Assembly: GCF_023700005.1 (NCBI RefSeq)
Contig: NZ_JAMLJK010000004.1
Location: forward strand, 62,001 to 126,000
Reading direction: 5' to 3'
DNA from: Larsenimonas rhizosphaerae
GTDB lineage: Bacteria; Pseudomonadota; Gammaproteobacteria; Pseudomonadales; Halomonadaceae
DNA length: 64,000 bases
Shown here: piece by piece, positions 18,118 to 26,688 of the stretch
Layout of the letters: each line of letters begins with the position of its first letter
Position numbering within the stretch: the first letter of the stretch is position 1
The notes under the pieces: model-generated
What the model saw: the letters and a program-made list of their open reading frames with translations, nothing else
What the model was told of the DNA's origin: nothing
Databases searched by the model: none
Made by a program: the position numbers and the translations under genes

Positions 18118-20582
18118 TCACGGATAATGTCGGGCCCGTTTTGAATCAGCCACTGTCTGAAACTGCTTTCCTCCATGGGTTTGGCGTAAAAGAATCCCTG
18201 AATATAGCCGCAGTGCTGGCCTTTCAGGTAATCGCGCTGTTCCAGTGTTTCCACGCCTTCAGCCACGATGGCGATGCGCAACTGATCTCCCATCGCGATG
18301 ATGGCCGACAGTAACCTTTCATCAAATTCGCTATTGCTTATGCCCATGACAAACTCACGATCAATCTTGAGTTTGTCGGGTTTGAAACGACGAATATAGG
18401 AAAGGGATGAGTAGCCGATCCCGAAATCATCGATGGCGATTTCCACTCCCAGGGCTTTCAGCTCATTGATGGTGCACAGAGTGCGTTCCGAGTCGATCAT
18501 CAGCAGTTTTTCAGTAATTTCAATGCAAAGCCGTTCCGGGGTGAGTCCGGTCTCATCCAGTGCCTCGGTCACGGTTTTTGCCAGATCGTCGAATCGAAAC
18601 TGTCGCGCCGACACATTGATGCAAACACCTGGAGCAAGGTTGTTTGTCATGGGCCATGTCGCTGCCTGACGGCAGGCTTCCTTGATAATCCAGCGTCCCA
18701 GGTCAACGATCAGGCCGCTGTCTTCCAGGTGATTGATGAACTCATGGGCGCCGACCAGCCCTCGAACAGGATGGCGCCAGCGAATCAGTGCTTCTGCCTT
18801 GATGGGTAATCGTGCTTCCAGGGGAACAATGGGCTGGTAAAACAGCTCGAATTCTTCCTGAGCAACTGCCCGTTCAAGCTCATCGTCAAGGGAGAGACGC
18901 TGGCGCAGATGGTCTGTCAGCTCGCGAGCATAGAACTGACTGCTGCCACGTCCCTCGGCCTTGACCTGATAAAGGGCATTGTCGGCATACTGCATCAGGC
19001 GAGCAGGCTCTTCGCTGTCATCGGGATACATGCTGATGCCGATACTGATGGAGCAGGGGATGCTCAGCTTGCCGACCGTCAGGGGTTGGGCAAAGTGGTT
19101 CAATAGCTTGCGCACGACCGGCTTTATCTGACTGGCATCAGTAAGCTCGGAGAGCAGGATGATGAACTCATCTCCTCCCAGTCGAGCTACAAAATCCGAG
19201 GCCCTGACAAGAGAGCTCAAGTGTCTCCCCACCTCGCTGATGAACTGATCTCCTGCATCATGCCCCCAGGTATCGTTGACCTGCTTGAAATGGTCGATAT
19301 CGATGAACAGCAGTGCAAATTTGCTTTGCCGGCGCCTGCTGCCGACGATCAGCCTGTTCAGTTCGGTCATCAGAGCTGAACGGTTGGGAAGGCCTGTCAG
19401 GCTGTCACTGTTGGCCTGTCGGGCCAAATGAAGTTCATATTCCTTTCTCAGGCTCAGATCGTGCACCTGATAGAGATAACATACCGGAATATCTGATTTG
19501 CGCAGCAAGGAAACGCTGACCAGCGTCCATACCGGCTGGCCGGCATGATTGATATAACGCTTTTCAAACTGAACCGAGGTAATGCCTTCTATAAAGAGGT
19601 TGAGCAATTGTCGCTCTTCCTCTGCCATGTCCTCGGGCAGGCTTACGTCTCGCTGCAACTGATTGACCAGGGTTGATGCACTGTGTCCCAGCAGGCGACA
19701 GATGGCGTGATTACCCTGAAGAAATCGGCCATCCATGCCGACCAGCGCCATGCCGGTGGGTGCAAAATCGAAGGCCGTTCGAAAGCTTTCTTCGCTGCTG
19801 CGCAGTGTCTGCTCAACGTTCAGTCGCTCGCTGACATCGCGAAGCGAAATCAGTAGGCCGTCCAGCCCATCAAGTGTGGAGCGGATAGGGGCTACTGCAT
19901 AATCCACCGTCAGGCAGGTGCGCGGAGCATCAAGAATCAGCTGCTGATTGAATTCGATATGAGCACAGCCGTGATCATCAAGGATATCGGCCAGCTCGAT
20001 TGAGCGTGCTTCGCCGTTTGATGTTGAAAACGTCAGAAGGCTGGAAACAGAGGTGTCGGCAAGCTGATCGAGTGAGCGGCCAAACAGTGCTTCTGCGCGT
20101 GAATTGATAAAGCGTACGGCACCGGTGCGATCTGTAGCGATAATGGCGTCCGTGACACAGCGAAGCATGGAGGAGAACCACTGCTCTGACTCCTTCAGTT
20201 CCCTTTCCATGGCGAACTTGTAGGCTGCTATCTCAAGTGCCGCCTTTATTTCATTGATTTGATAGGGCTTGGTCAGAAAGCCATAGGGCGCCGTATCCGT
20301 TGCGCGCCTGACGGTATCCGAATCACTGTAGGCGGTCAGAAACACGATGGCGGCATCATGCTCCTGATGCATCATGGCGGCAGTCTTGATGCCATCCATC
20401 GGCCCCTTGATTACCACGTCCATCAGCACCAGGTTGGGCCGGTGGGTTCGGGCCATCTCAAGGGCCTGCGGGCCATTGTCGGCAACGCCACAGATATCGT
20501 ATCCCATCTCGCCCAGCTGCTCGGCCAGATCATGGGCCACAATGGCCTCATCCTCGACGATGAGCAGTCGCCGTGATGTCAT
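18096..20582 (-). CDS. Response regulator with PAS, GGDEF and EAL domains (cyclic di-GMP turnover)
   Basis: About 828 aa, cytoplasmic. The receiver domain at 1-120 is complete (VEDE acidic pair, phospho-Asp in LVLMDVVIKG, Lys in FLTKPY). Two PAS sensors follow (about 135-255 and 265-385). The GGDEF domain is intact (ARLGGDEFIILL), as is the EAL domain (AEALIRWRHP; DDFGIGYSSLSYIRR). It could therefore both make and break cyclic di-GMP, with phosphorylation choosing the balance. ATG 20582 (MTSRRLLIVEDE) has AAAGG 9 nt upstream and is preferred over the longer frame from 20630. The likely kinase partner is the HisKA_2 protein 93 bp upstream on the same strand. Confidence 0.9.
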   Translation of the reverse strand: MTSRRLLIVEDEAIVAHDLAEQLGEMGYDICGVADNGPQALEMARTHRPNLVLMDVVIKGPMDGIKTAAMMHQEHDAAIVFLTAYSDSDTVRRATDTAPYGFLTKPYQINEIKAALEIAAYKFAMERELKESEQWFSSMLRCVTDAIIATDRTGAVRFINSRAEALFGRSLDQLADTSVSSLLTFSTSNGEARSIELADILDDHGCAHIEFNQQLILDAPRTCLTVDYAVAPIRSTLDGLDGLLISLRDVSERLNVEQTLRSSEESFRTAFDFAPTGMALVGMDGRFLQGNHAICRLLGHSASTLVNQLQRDVSLPEDMAEEERQLLNLFIEGITSVQFEKRYINHAGQPVWTLVSVSLLRKSDIPVCYLYQVHDLSLRKEYELHLARQANSDSLTGLPNRSALMTELNRLIVGSRRRQSKFALLFIDIDHFKQVNDTWGHDAGDQFISEVGRHLSSLVRASDFVARLGGDEFIILLSELTDASQIKPVVRKLLNHFAQPLTVGKLSIPCSISIGISMYPDDSEEPARLMQYADNALYQVKAEGRGSSQFYARELTDHLRQRLSLDDELERAVAQEEFELFYQPIVPLEARLPIKAEALIRWRHPVRGLVGAHEFINHLEDSGLIVDLGRWIIKEACRQAATWPMTNNLAPGVCINVSARQFRFDDLAKTVTEALDETGLTPERLCIEITEKLLMIDSERTLCTINELKALGVEIAIDDFGIGYSSLSYIRRFKPDKLKIDREFVMGISNSEFDERLLSAIIAMGDQLRIAIVAEGVETLEQRDYLKGQHCGYIQGFFYAKPMEESSFRQWLIQNGPDIIRDQIPLAD

Positions 20583-20675
20583 GACAGATGACCTTTGCTT
20601 CGAGATAGGGGCGAGAGGCATTTTGATCATGGCAGAACTCTTCAGCTGCGATACGTGATGGTCGAAGTATCCGGA

Positions 20676-22481
20676 TTAGTAGGATGTATCGGCCCCGCCG
20701 CTGATTAATTCAGGTGCCGGTAACCGGAACACCAGCCGGCTGTGGCTGCCGTTTTTGCTTTTCGTCGTGAATTCGCCATCGAGTTGACGGCTGAGAATGC
20801 GGATGAGCTTGAGCCCGAGTGATTTTCCCGTGGCCTGGGTGTCATCAAATCCAACGCCATTGTCGATGACTTCCAGCTTCAGGGTGTCGTCATCCAGCAT
20901 GTCGATCGTGATGCGTACATGACCGGTCTTCTTGCCAGGGAAGCCGTGTTTCAGGCTGTTGGTCAGCAGTTCGTTCAGTAGAAGGCCTAATGGAACAGCT
21001 GTTTCAAGGCCGACCTGGATCGTTTCGATAGTGGGTTCAAGGATGATGTCGCGGCTATTGGCACCGGTCGATGATGCCAGGTTGGTACACAGGTCACCGA
21101 CGTAGGCGGCCAGGTCAATCGAGGACAGTGACGCCGACTGGTACAGCTTTTCGTGCACCAGAGCCATTGCCTTTACCCGATCTGCGCTTTCTCGCAGTGC
21201 ATCGTGCGCCACCCCTTCGGGCAGTTGGCGCAGTTGCATGTTGAACAGGCTGCCGATGACCTGAAGGTTATTCTTGACGCGGTGATAGACTTCCTTGAGC
21301 AGGGTTTCCTTTTCCTGCAGAGAGGCGAGTTGCTGCTCACTGAAGCGTTTTCGATCGGTAATGTCGCGCACGATCTTGGCGGCCCCCTGTACGCGTCCGT
21401 CCACCATTTGCACCAGCGATGAGGTGATGGCTACGTCAATGTACTGGCCATCCCGTCGCCGGCGCAGGGTCTCGTAATGAGGTTGAGATACACCCGTGTC
21501 CGACAGTCGGGACAGGTGCTGCTCGAATTGGGACTGTAGATGGGGCGGTACCGTCAGATCCTGCAGATGCTGACCGATGGCCTCCTGAGCGCTATAAAGG
21601 AAAAGACGCTCGGCTGAGGTATTCCAGCTGGTAACACGGCCCTGAAGATCATGGGCGATGATGGCATCCTGGGAGTTTTCCACAATGGCCGCCAGGTGCG
21701 CCTGACTGAGGCGGGCTTCCTCGATCTTGGTAATGTCGGTATGACTGCCGATCCACTGCGTAAGCCGGCCATCACTGTCCTTTCTCGCCGTAACACGGGT
21801 ATCAAACCAGCGAAATACACCGTCATGACGTCGAATCCGGCATAGAAGCTGAAAGTCCTGCTCCGCTTCCAGGGCCTTTTTCCAGGCATCGACAAAATTG
21901 TCCCTGTCATCCGAGTGGATGCGAGTAAACCAGGCAACCTGAAGGTCCTTTGCGAAGGTGACGCCGGTATAGTCGGCCCATTGTCGGCTGAGATAATCAA
22001 TGCGACCGTTCGGAGAGCAGCTCCATACCAGCTGCGGGATGCCTTCCGTCAGTGAGCGCAGCCGGTTTTCCGTGGCTACCCGACGGGATTCCTGTTCCAG
22101 CCAGCTGCGACACCGGGTCAGCGCCACGCGAAGCTGACCGGTATTGAGTTCCTGAACATCAAGGTAGTCGAAGGCGCCATGCGCAAGCGCCTCTTCGGCA
22201 ATGCGCTCATTGGTATCGTGGCTCAGCACGATGACGCAATAAGGGGTCTTTTGATAGCGTTTCAGAATGGATAAAAGGTCGGTTCTGACCACGCTTGCGG
22301 TATCATGATCTGCCAGTATGCAGTCAACGTCATGATGAAGCAGGTATTGCCGTGCCTCCGCCAGGGAGGCCGACAGATGGATCTGGAGCGCCAGTCCGGT
22401 GCTGTCCAGCAGGGCGGCCAGTGTTCCACGGGTGGATGCATGCTCATCAATGGCCAGCAATTTGAGGTAGTTGGCTTGCAT
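20676..22481 (-). CDS. Soluble HisKA_2 sensor kinase with receiver-like N-terminus and two PAS domains
   Basis: 601 aa, no membrane segments. Residues 1-125 resemble a receiver (ILADHDT holds the phospho-Asp position), but the conserved Lys is missing (FDYLDVQELN where YLxKP is expected), so it may be degenerate. PAS domains lie at about 135-255 and 265-385. The kinase core is of the HisKA_2 type: the phospho-His is in YHRVKNNLQVIGSLF, and ATPase boxes are NELLTNSLKHGF and VIDNGVGFDD. It is on the same strand and just upstream of the REC-GGDEF-EAL gene, its probable phosphorelay target. The start at 22481 lacks a strong ribosome site. Confidence 0.88.
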   Translation of the reverse strand: MQANYLKLLAIDEHASTRGTLAALLDSTGLALQIHLSASLAEARQYLLHHDVDCILADHDTASVVRTDLLSILKRYQKTPYCVIVLSHDTNERIAEEALAHGAFDYLDVQELNTGQLRVALTRCRSWLEQESRRVATENRLRSLTEGIPQLVWSCSPNGRIDYLSRQWADYTGVTFAKDLQVAWFTRIHSDDRDNFVDAWKKALEAEQDFQLLCRIRRHDGVFRWFDTRVTARKDSDGRLTQWIGSHTDITKIEEARLSQAHLAAIVENSQDAIIAHDLQGRVTSWNTSAERLFLYSAQEAIGQHLQDLTVPPHLQSQFEQHLSRLSDTGVSQPHYETLRRRRDGQYIDVAITSSLVQMVDGRVQGAAKIVRDITDRKRFSEQQLASLQEKETLLKEVYHRVKNNLQVIGSLFNMQLRQLPEGVAHDALRESADRVKAMALVHEKLYQSASLSSIDLAAYVGDLCTNLASSTGANSRDIILEPTIETIQVGLETAVPLGLLLNELLTNSLKHGFPGKKTGHVRITIDMLDDDTLKLEVIDNGVGFDDTQATGKSLGLKLIRILSRQLDGEFTTKSKNGSHSRLVFRLPAPELISGGADTSY

Positions 22482-22604
22482 GGTACTTGGTCAATGACCC
22501 CTGAAGTGCGCGAGAGTAAAGGGAACTAACGGATACGCCGCGTATAACTTGATGGGCGATGAGCATGTTTGGCCACGGGTGGTCGTGCAGGAGACTTTAA
22601 TGAG

Positions 22605-23102
22605 ATGAGGTTGCCGGGCAAATTACTGCAGGTATGGGCAGGAGTCGCAATGCTGTCCATCGGTCTGGCAGCAAGCCAGACGATACAGGCTCGGGATGTA
22701 TCGATAGGTATTGTCAGTCAGGAGGCTCAGGCCTCGCCGGTCGTGCTGGAATACGACCAGCTGGCTGCCCTGCCGCAGCATGTCATAATCACGCATACGC
22801 CCTGGCATGACCACGCGGTGCGATTTGAAGGGCCTCTGGTGCGAGACGTACTGACGCTGGCTGCCCATCCGGGAGCGGATATCACTCTGACGGGACTGAA
22901 CGACTATCATGCCCGAATGCCTGCTTCGGACTATATGAACCATGATGTCATTCTTGCCATGTCCGCTGATGGCCAACCGCTCAGGGTGCGCGATTTCGGT
23001 CCACTCTTTGCCATTTATCCCTTCGATGAGACGCCAGGGCTCATGGATGCGCTGACACGGGCGCGATGTGTCTGGCAGATCAATCGTATTCTTGTTCATT
23101 AA
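22605..23102 (+). CDS. Exported small protein with molybdopterin-oxidoreductase (SUOX-like) fold
   Basis: 165 aa with a signal peptide (about residues 1-26, ending SQTIQA before RDVSIG). The rest resembles the sulfite-oxidase-type molybdopterin-binding domain (FEGPLVRDVLTLA; ITLTGLNDYHARMPASDY; GPLFAIYPFDE; WQINRI). The usual catalytic Cys position is empty; the only mature Cys is near the C-terminus (ARCVWQ). It is therefore unlikely to be a classical enzyme and may be a ligand-binding periplasmic sensor. It ends 12 nt before a membrane hybrid kinase, a natural partner. Start: ATG 22605 with AGGAG about 11 nt upstream. TTG 22569 would add 12 residues. Confidence 0.75.
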   Translation: MRLPGKLLQVWAGVAMLSIGLAASQTIQARDVSIGIVSQEAQASPVVLEYDQLAALPQHVIITHTPWHDHAVRFEGPLVRDVLTLAAHPGADITLTGLNDYHARMPASDYMNHDVILAMSADGQPLRVRDFGPLFAIYPFDETPGLMDALTRARCVWQINRILVH

Positions 23103-23114
23103 CGGCGTCCTGCC

Positions 23115-25313
23115 ATGCTTTCTGCTCCACGTTATTCCCTGCATTTCAAGGTGGCTACTCTGGCATCCATCCTGTTTCTGGTTGGTTCCATGGCGATCGG
23201 CTGGATGATCTTCCAGCGCCAGAAGGTGCTTGAAAATCGAACCTTTGAAAACATGTCCTGGATTGCCTATCAGCTTGACCAGGAAGCCAATCGGTTTTAC
23301 TGGCAACTGGCGGCGACGGACTCGTCAAGTGAGCGGCTACTACTGCGCTACGAAATTCTCTTCAGCCGCATCCGTCTGTTCAGAAAAGGGCAGGTAGCTC
23401 ATGTCATTACATCAGGCTCGATGCTGGACAGTGATCTGGAGAAGGTATGGCAGCAGACGCACAGACTGGATGATCTTCTGGCGCCCCTGCGGCATTCTAC
23501 GGGGGGGCTGTCTGAAGATGGAAAGCGCCGGATACTGGCCACGGCCAGGGATCTGCGTCACGTGACCGCTAGAATCCTTCTGGAGGTCAAGGCACATGTG
23601 GCGGCGCTTAAATCCGATTCAAGGCAGCAGTTGTCGTCGCTGTATCGGTGGGTGCTGGTCATGCTGGGCATGATGATTCTGTCCGGACTGCTGCTGATCA
23701 TGATCGTGCTCAGGGAGCGGCGTTTTGGTCTGGAACAGGCGAAACGGCTCAGGGACAATGCCCTGGCACTGGACAAGGCCGTAGCGCGTGCACGCGCTGC
23801 CAGCCAGTCCAAGACCCGGTTCATGGCGATGATGAGCCATGAAATTCGCAATCCCCTCAATGGCATGATTGGCATGGCCGAGTTGCTGGAGCATGAGTCC
23901 GTATCCAGCCAGGGCCGCCAGTACCTGCAGGCGCTCTTGCAAAGCGCGCATGGTCTGCATGGCATCATCCATAACGTACTGGATCATGCCCGCCTTGAGC
24001 AGGGGGCGATCGTGCTTAACAACAGCCCCTTCTCACTGGTCAACTTCATCGAAAAGACCTGTGTGTATCATCGCATGCAGGCAAGGCAGAAAGGACTCGA
24101 TTTCAATCTGACACTGGCCGATGACCTGCCGGACTGGGTTAATGGCGATACGCAACGGCTTCGACAGATTCTGACCAATCTACTGGGTAACGCCATCAAG
24201 TTCACCGATGAGGGCGCGGTATCACTCAGTGTCTGCCATGCCGGTGGGCAGTCGCTGAGTATTGACGTTCGCGATACGGGCTGCGGGATTTCTCGTGCCG
24301 ATCTTGGCGCGCTTTTTGAGCCCTTCAACAAGGTGGGACAGCGTTCCCATCACAAGGGCGCCGGGCTGGGGCTGGCCATCAGCCAGTGGCTGGCTGAAGC
24401 CATGGGGGGTGATATTTCCGCCGAGAGTACGCCGGGCAAGGGTAGTTGCTTTTGTCTGACCGTGCCTCTGGCGGCGAGTGATGCTCCCACCGCGCTGGAC
24501 GAGGATACCGACGATACCGTGGTTACACACGGAATGAAGGTGCTGGTGGTGGAAGATGACAGCATCAACCGCATGCTTGCCCGGGTCATGCTGGAGCGCC
24601 TCGGTGTTGAGGTGGTGCTGGTGGAGCAAGGCGCCGAGGCGTTGGAGCATGCTGACGACCCGTCCTTCGATCTTGTCTTCATGGACGTGAACATGCCGAT
24701 CATGGATGGTCTCCAGACGACGCGCCGCTGGCGTCTCGGTGGTGGCAAGCCTGCTGATATTCCCATTATCGGGATGACGGGAAATACGTCGCTGGCGGAT
24801 CGGCGACGGTGCATGTGTGCCGGCATGAATGATGTGATCTACAAACCCTTTCTCCAGCGTGATGTGCTGTCAGCCCTGTATCGATATGCCGGGCGTCGTG
24901 ACGCAGCGCCATCACCGCGGACAGCACTTCAGGCTGATGTTTCATCATCCAGCCATGGATCGAGCGATATCAGTCTGGCTGTTCTGGAAGATCTTGAGTC
25001 TGCGGTAGGGCATGAGGCCTTGAAGGAACTGATCACGCTGTATCAGTCTCGCCTGTTCAGGCGACTTGATACCCTGAATACCTGTCTTGAGCAGGCACGC
25101 TGGGCTGCTCTGGGGCGGGAGGCCCACTCGTTCAAGGGCACATCCCTGTCACTGGGCTGTCAGACCATGGGTGCGTTGCTTGAGGACATGGAGCAGCGGG
25201 TAAATGCTGAGCGAGGTGCGGTGATGAAGGCCCGTCTTTCTCGCCTTTACCTGTGTGCTGATCAGACGTTCAGCGCCCTTGAAAACTACAAGCGTTCGCT
25301 GATCAATCGTTGA
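23115..25313 (+). CDS. Hybrid sensor histidine kinase with REC and Hpt domains
   Basis: 732 aa. Membrane helices at about 15-33 and 180-200 enclose a helical periplasmic sensor. HisKA is at about 235-300 (phospho-His in MMSHEIRNPLNGMIGMAELL), HATPase_c at about 345-455 (NLLGNAIKFTDEG; DTGCGIS; GAGLGLAISQWL), a receiver at about 475-595 (VVEDDSINR, phospho-Asp in FMDVNMPIMDG, Lys in IYKPF), and a C-terminal Hpt domain (His in AHSFKGTSLSLG). All phosphotransfer residues are present, so it can run a full His-Asp-His relay. It is probably coupled to the exported SUOX-like protein upstream. Its 3' end overlaps the converging REC-EAL gene by 28 bp. Confidence 0.92.
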   Translation: MLSAPRYSLHFKVATLASILFLVGSMAIGWMIFQRQKVLENRTFENMSWIAYQLDQEANRFYWQLAATDSSSERLLLRYEILFSRIRLFRKGQVAHVITSGSMLDSDLEKVWQQTHRLDDLLAPLRHSTGGLSEDGKRRILATARDLRHVTARILLEVKAHVAALKSDSRQQLSSLYRWVLVMLGMMILSGLLLIMIVLRERRFGLEQAKRLRDNALALDKAVARARAASQSKTRFMAMMSHEIRNPLNGMIGMAELLEHESVSSQGRQYLQALLQSAHGLHGIIHNVLDHARLEQGAIVLNNSPFSLVNFIEKTCVYHRMQARQKGLDFNLTLADDLPDWVNGDTQRLRQILTNLLGNAIKFTDEGAVSLSVCHAGGQSLSIDVRDTGCGISRADLGALFEPFNKVGQRSHHKGAGLGLAISQWLAEAMGGDISAESTPGKGSCFCLTVPLAASDAPTALDEDTDDTVVTHGMKVLVVEDDSINRMLARVMLERLGVEVVLVEQGAEALEHADDPSFDLVFMDVNMPIMDGLQTTRRWRLGGGKPADIPIIGMTGNTSLADRRRCMCAGMNDVIYKPFLQRDVLSALYRYAGRRDAAPSPRTALQADVSSSSHGSSDISLAVLEDLESAVGHEALKELITLYQSRLFRRLDTLNTCLEQARWAALGREAHSFKGTSLSLGCQTMGALLEDMEQRVNAERGAVMKARLSRLYLCADQTFSALENYKRSLINR

Positions 25314-26467
25314 TCTGACGTGTGGTCAACGTACCACTGCTCCATCGCCGCGAGTGGCATGGGGCGTGCAATATAAAACCCCTGACCCAGTTCACAGCCG
25401 GCACGTTCCAGAAACTGATACTGGGCCAGTGACTCTATGCCTTCTGCCACCAGATGCAGGTTGAGCCGCTGTCCCAGTTCGACGATCGAGCGGGTAATGG
25501 CTTCTGCTTCATGCTCGCTGTCGCACAGCGACACGAAGCTTCGATCAATCTTCAATTCATCATAGGGCAATCGGTACAGTTGGGTCATGGAAGAATACCC
25601 CGTGCCAAAATCGTCCAGCGACAGGCTATAGCCCCGTTCCCGCAGCCCGCTCAGCACATGCCGGGCGTATTGTAGGCATTCAAAGGCCGAGGTCTCGGTA
25701 ATTTCAAGGGTAAGCCCTTCGGGGGGCAGGCCATGGCGCATGGCCAGTGCATCAAGTTCCTCAAGTACATTCTTTTGCTGCAGAAAGACTGCTGGAATAT
25801 TGATGGCAATATCGAGTATCCAGCCGCGCCGACGCCAGGTGGCGTGTTGTTGCCATACCTGAGCCAGTACCATCCAGGTCAGGGGAACAATCCGGTGATG
25901 GCGTTCGGCCAGAGCGATAAAACGTGCGGGAGGAATGAGGCCGCGTTCCGGATCATGCCAGCGCAGTAGTGCCTCCACTCCCGTAGGCTGGTGATCGCTG
26001 AGGCGCACCTTGGGCTGGTAATACAGTTCAAACTCGTTGGCATCCAGCCCCCGGTCAACATCTGCCGGCGTTACCGCGCGCTGGGTCGTATCGAGAGGCG
26101 CCGTCAGGCGGTCCAGTGTTTCGGGCAGGACGGGCTTGGGCATGAACCCCAGCATGCGAAATCCCTGAGCCTGACCAAACTTGAGGGTGTCTTCCGCGAT
26201 GGTTTCATCGCTGACGCTGAGCAGAAGCACTGCCGGGTCAAGACGTTGTTCCTGTAGATAACCCAGCACATCGAGTCCCGAAAAATCTCCCAGGCTCAAA
26301 TCCAGAATGACCAGATCAATGTCAGCGGTATGGGCGGAGCGTATCAGTTCATCCAATCCGGCTGCCGTGGTGACCTGATAGTTTCGACGTGCCAGCAGGT
26401 GCTGGAATAACAAGCGAATTTCATCATCATCATCAATGACCAGTGCGTTCAATGTCATCAGGGGCAT
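25286..26467 (-). CDS. Receiver-EAL protein, cyclic di-GMP phosphodiesterase
   Basis: 393 aa, cytoplasmic. The receiver (about 1-125) has DDDDE, phospho-Asp in VILDLSLGDF, and Lys in GFMPKPVL. The EAL domain (about 145-390) carries GVEALLRWHDPERGLIPP, the metal-binding ETSAFE and DDFGTGYSSMTQLYRLP motifs, and VAEGIESLAQYQFL, consistent with active hydrolysis of cyclic di-GMP. No GGDEF domain. Met4 (26458) is an alternative start. The plausible phosphodonor is the Hpt domain of the hybrid kinase on the opposite strand. Confidence 0.9.
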   Translation of the reverse strand: MPLMTLNALVIDDDDEIRLLFQHLLARRNYQVTTAAGLDELIRSAHTADIDLVILDLSLGDFSGLDVLGYLQEQRLDPAVLLLSVSDETIAEDTLKFGQAQGFRMLGFMPKPVLPETLDRLTAPLDTTQRAVTPADVDRGLDANEFELYYQPKVRLSDHQPTGVEALLRWHDPERGLIPPARFIALAERHHRIVPLTWMVLAQVWQQHATWRRRGWILDIAINIPAVFLQQKNVLEELDALAMRHGLPPEGLTLEITETSAFECLQYARHVLSGLRERGYSLSLDDFGTGYSSMTQLYRLPYDELKIDRSFVSLCDSEHEAEAITRSIVELGQRLNLHLVAEGIESLAQYQFLERAGCELGQGFYIARPMPLAAMEQWYVDHTSDQRLISERL

Positions 26468-26644
26468 CTGCCATCAGTCGAGTGAAGAGCGCATGGTAAA
26501 AAAATGCACACATCTTTTTGAATGTTGTGTTGTTGTTCATGAAAGTTTAACCGAAGTTAATCGCATCCTACTCCGAAAACGGCCACGTCGGTAGCCGTCA
26601 CTGCAGGGGGAACACTGGATAAGAGGAGGGATGCGGTCAGTGGT

Positions 26645-26670
26645 CCCTGTCACCGGATGCGGTGACAGGG
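26645..26670 (-). terminator. Hairpin downstream of the PepSY gene
   Basis: Perfect 11-bp stem CCCTGTCACCG / CGGTGACAGGG with loop GATG, 18 nt past the PepSY stop on the minus strand. There is no T-run, so it may be a weak terminator or an mRNA-protecting structure. The remaining spacer up to 26467 shows no gene. Confidence 0.5.
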
Positions 26671-26688
26671 GGTTAAGAACTGTCTGAT

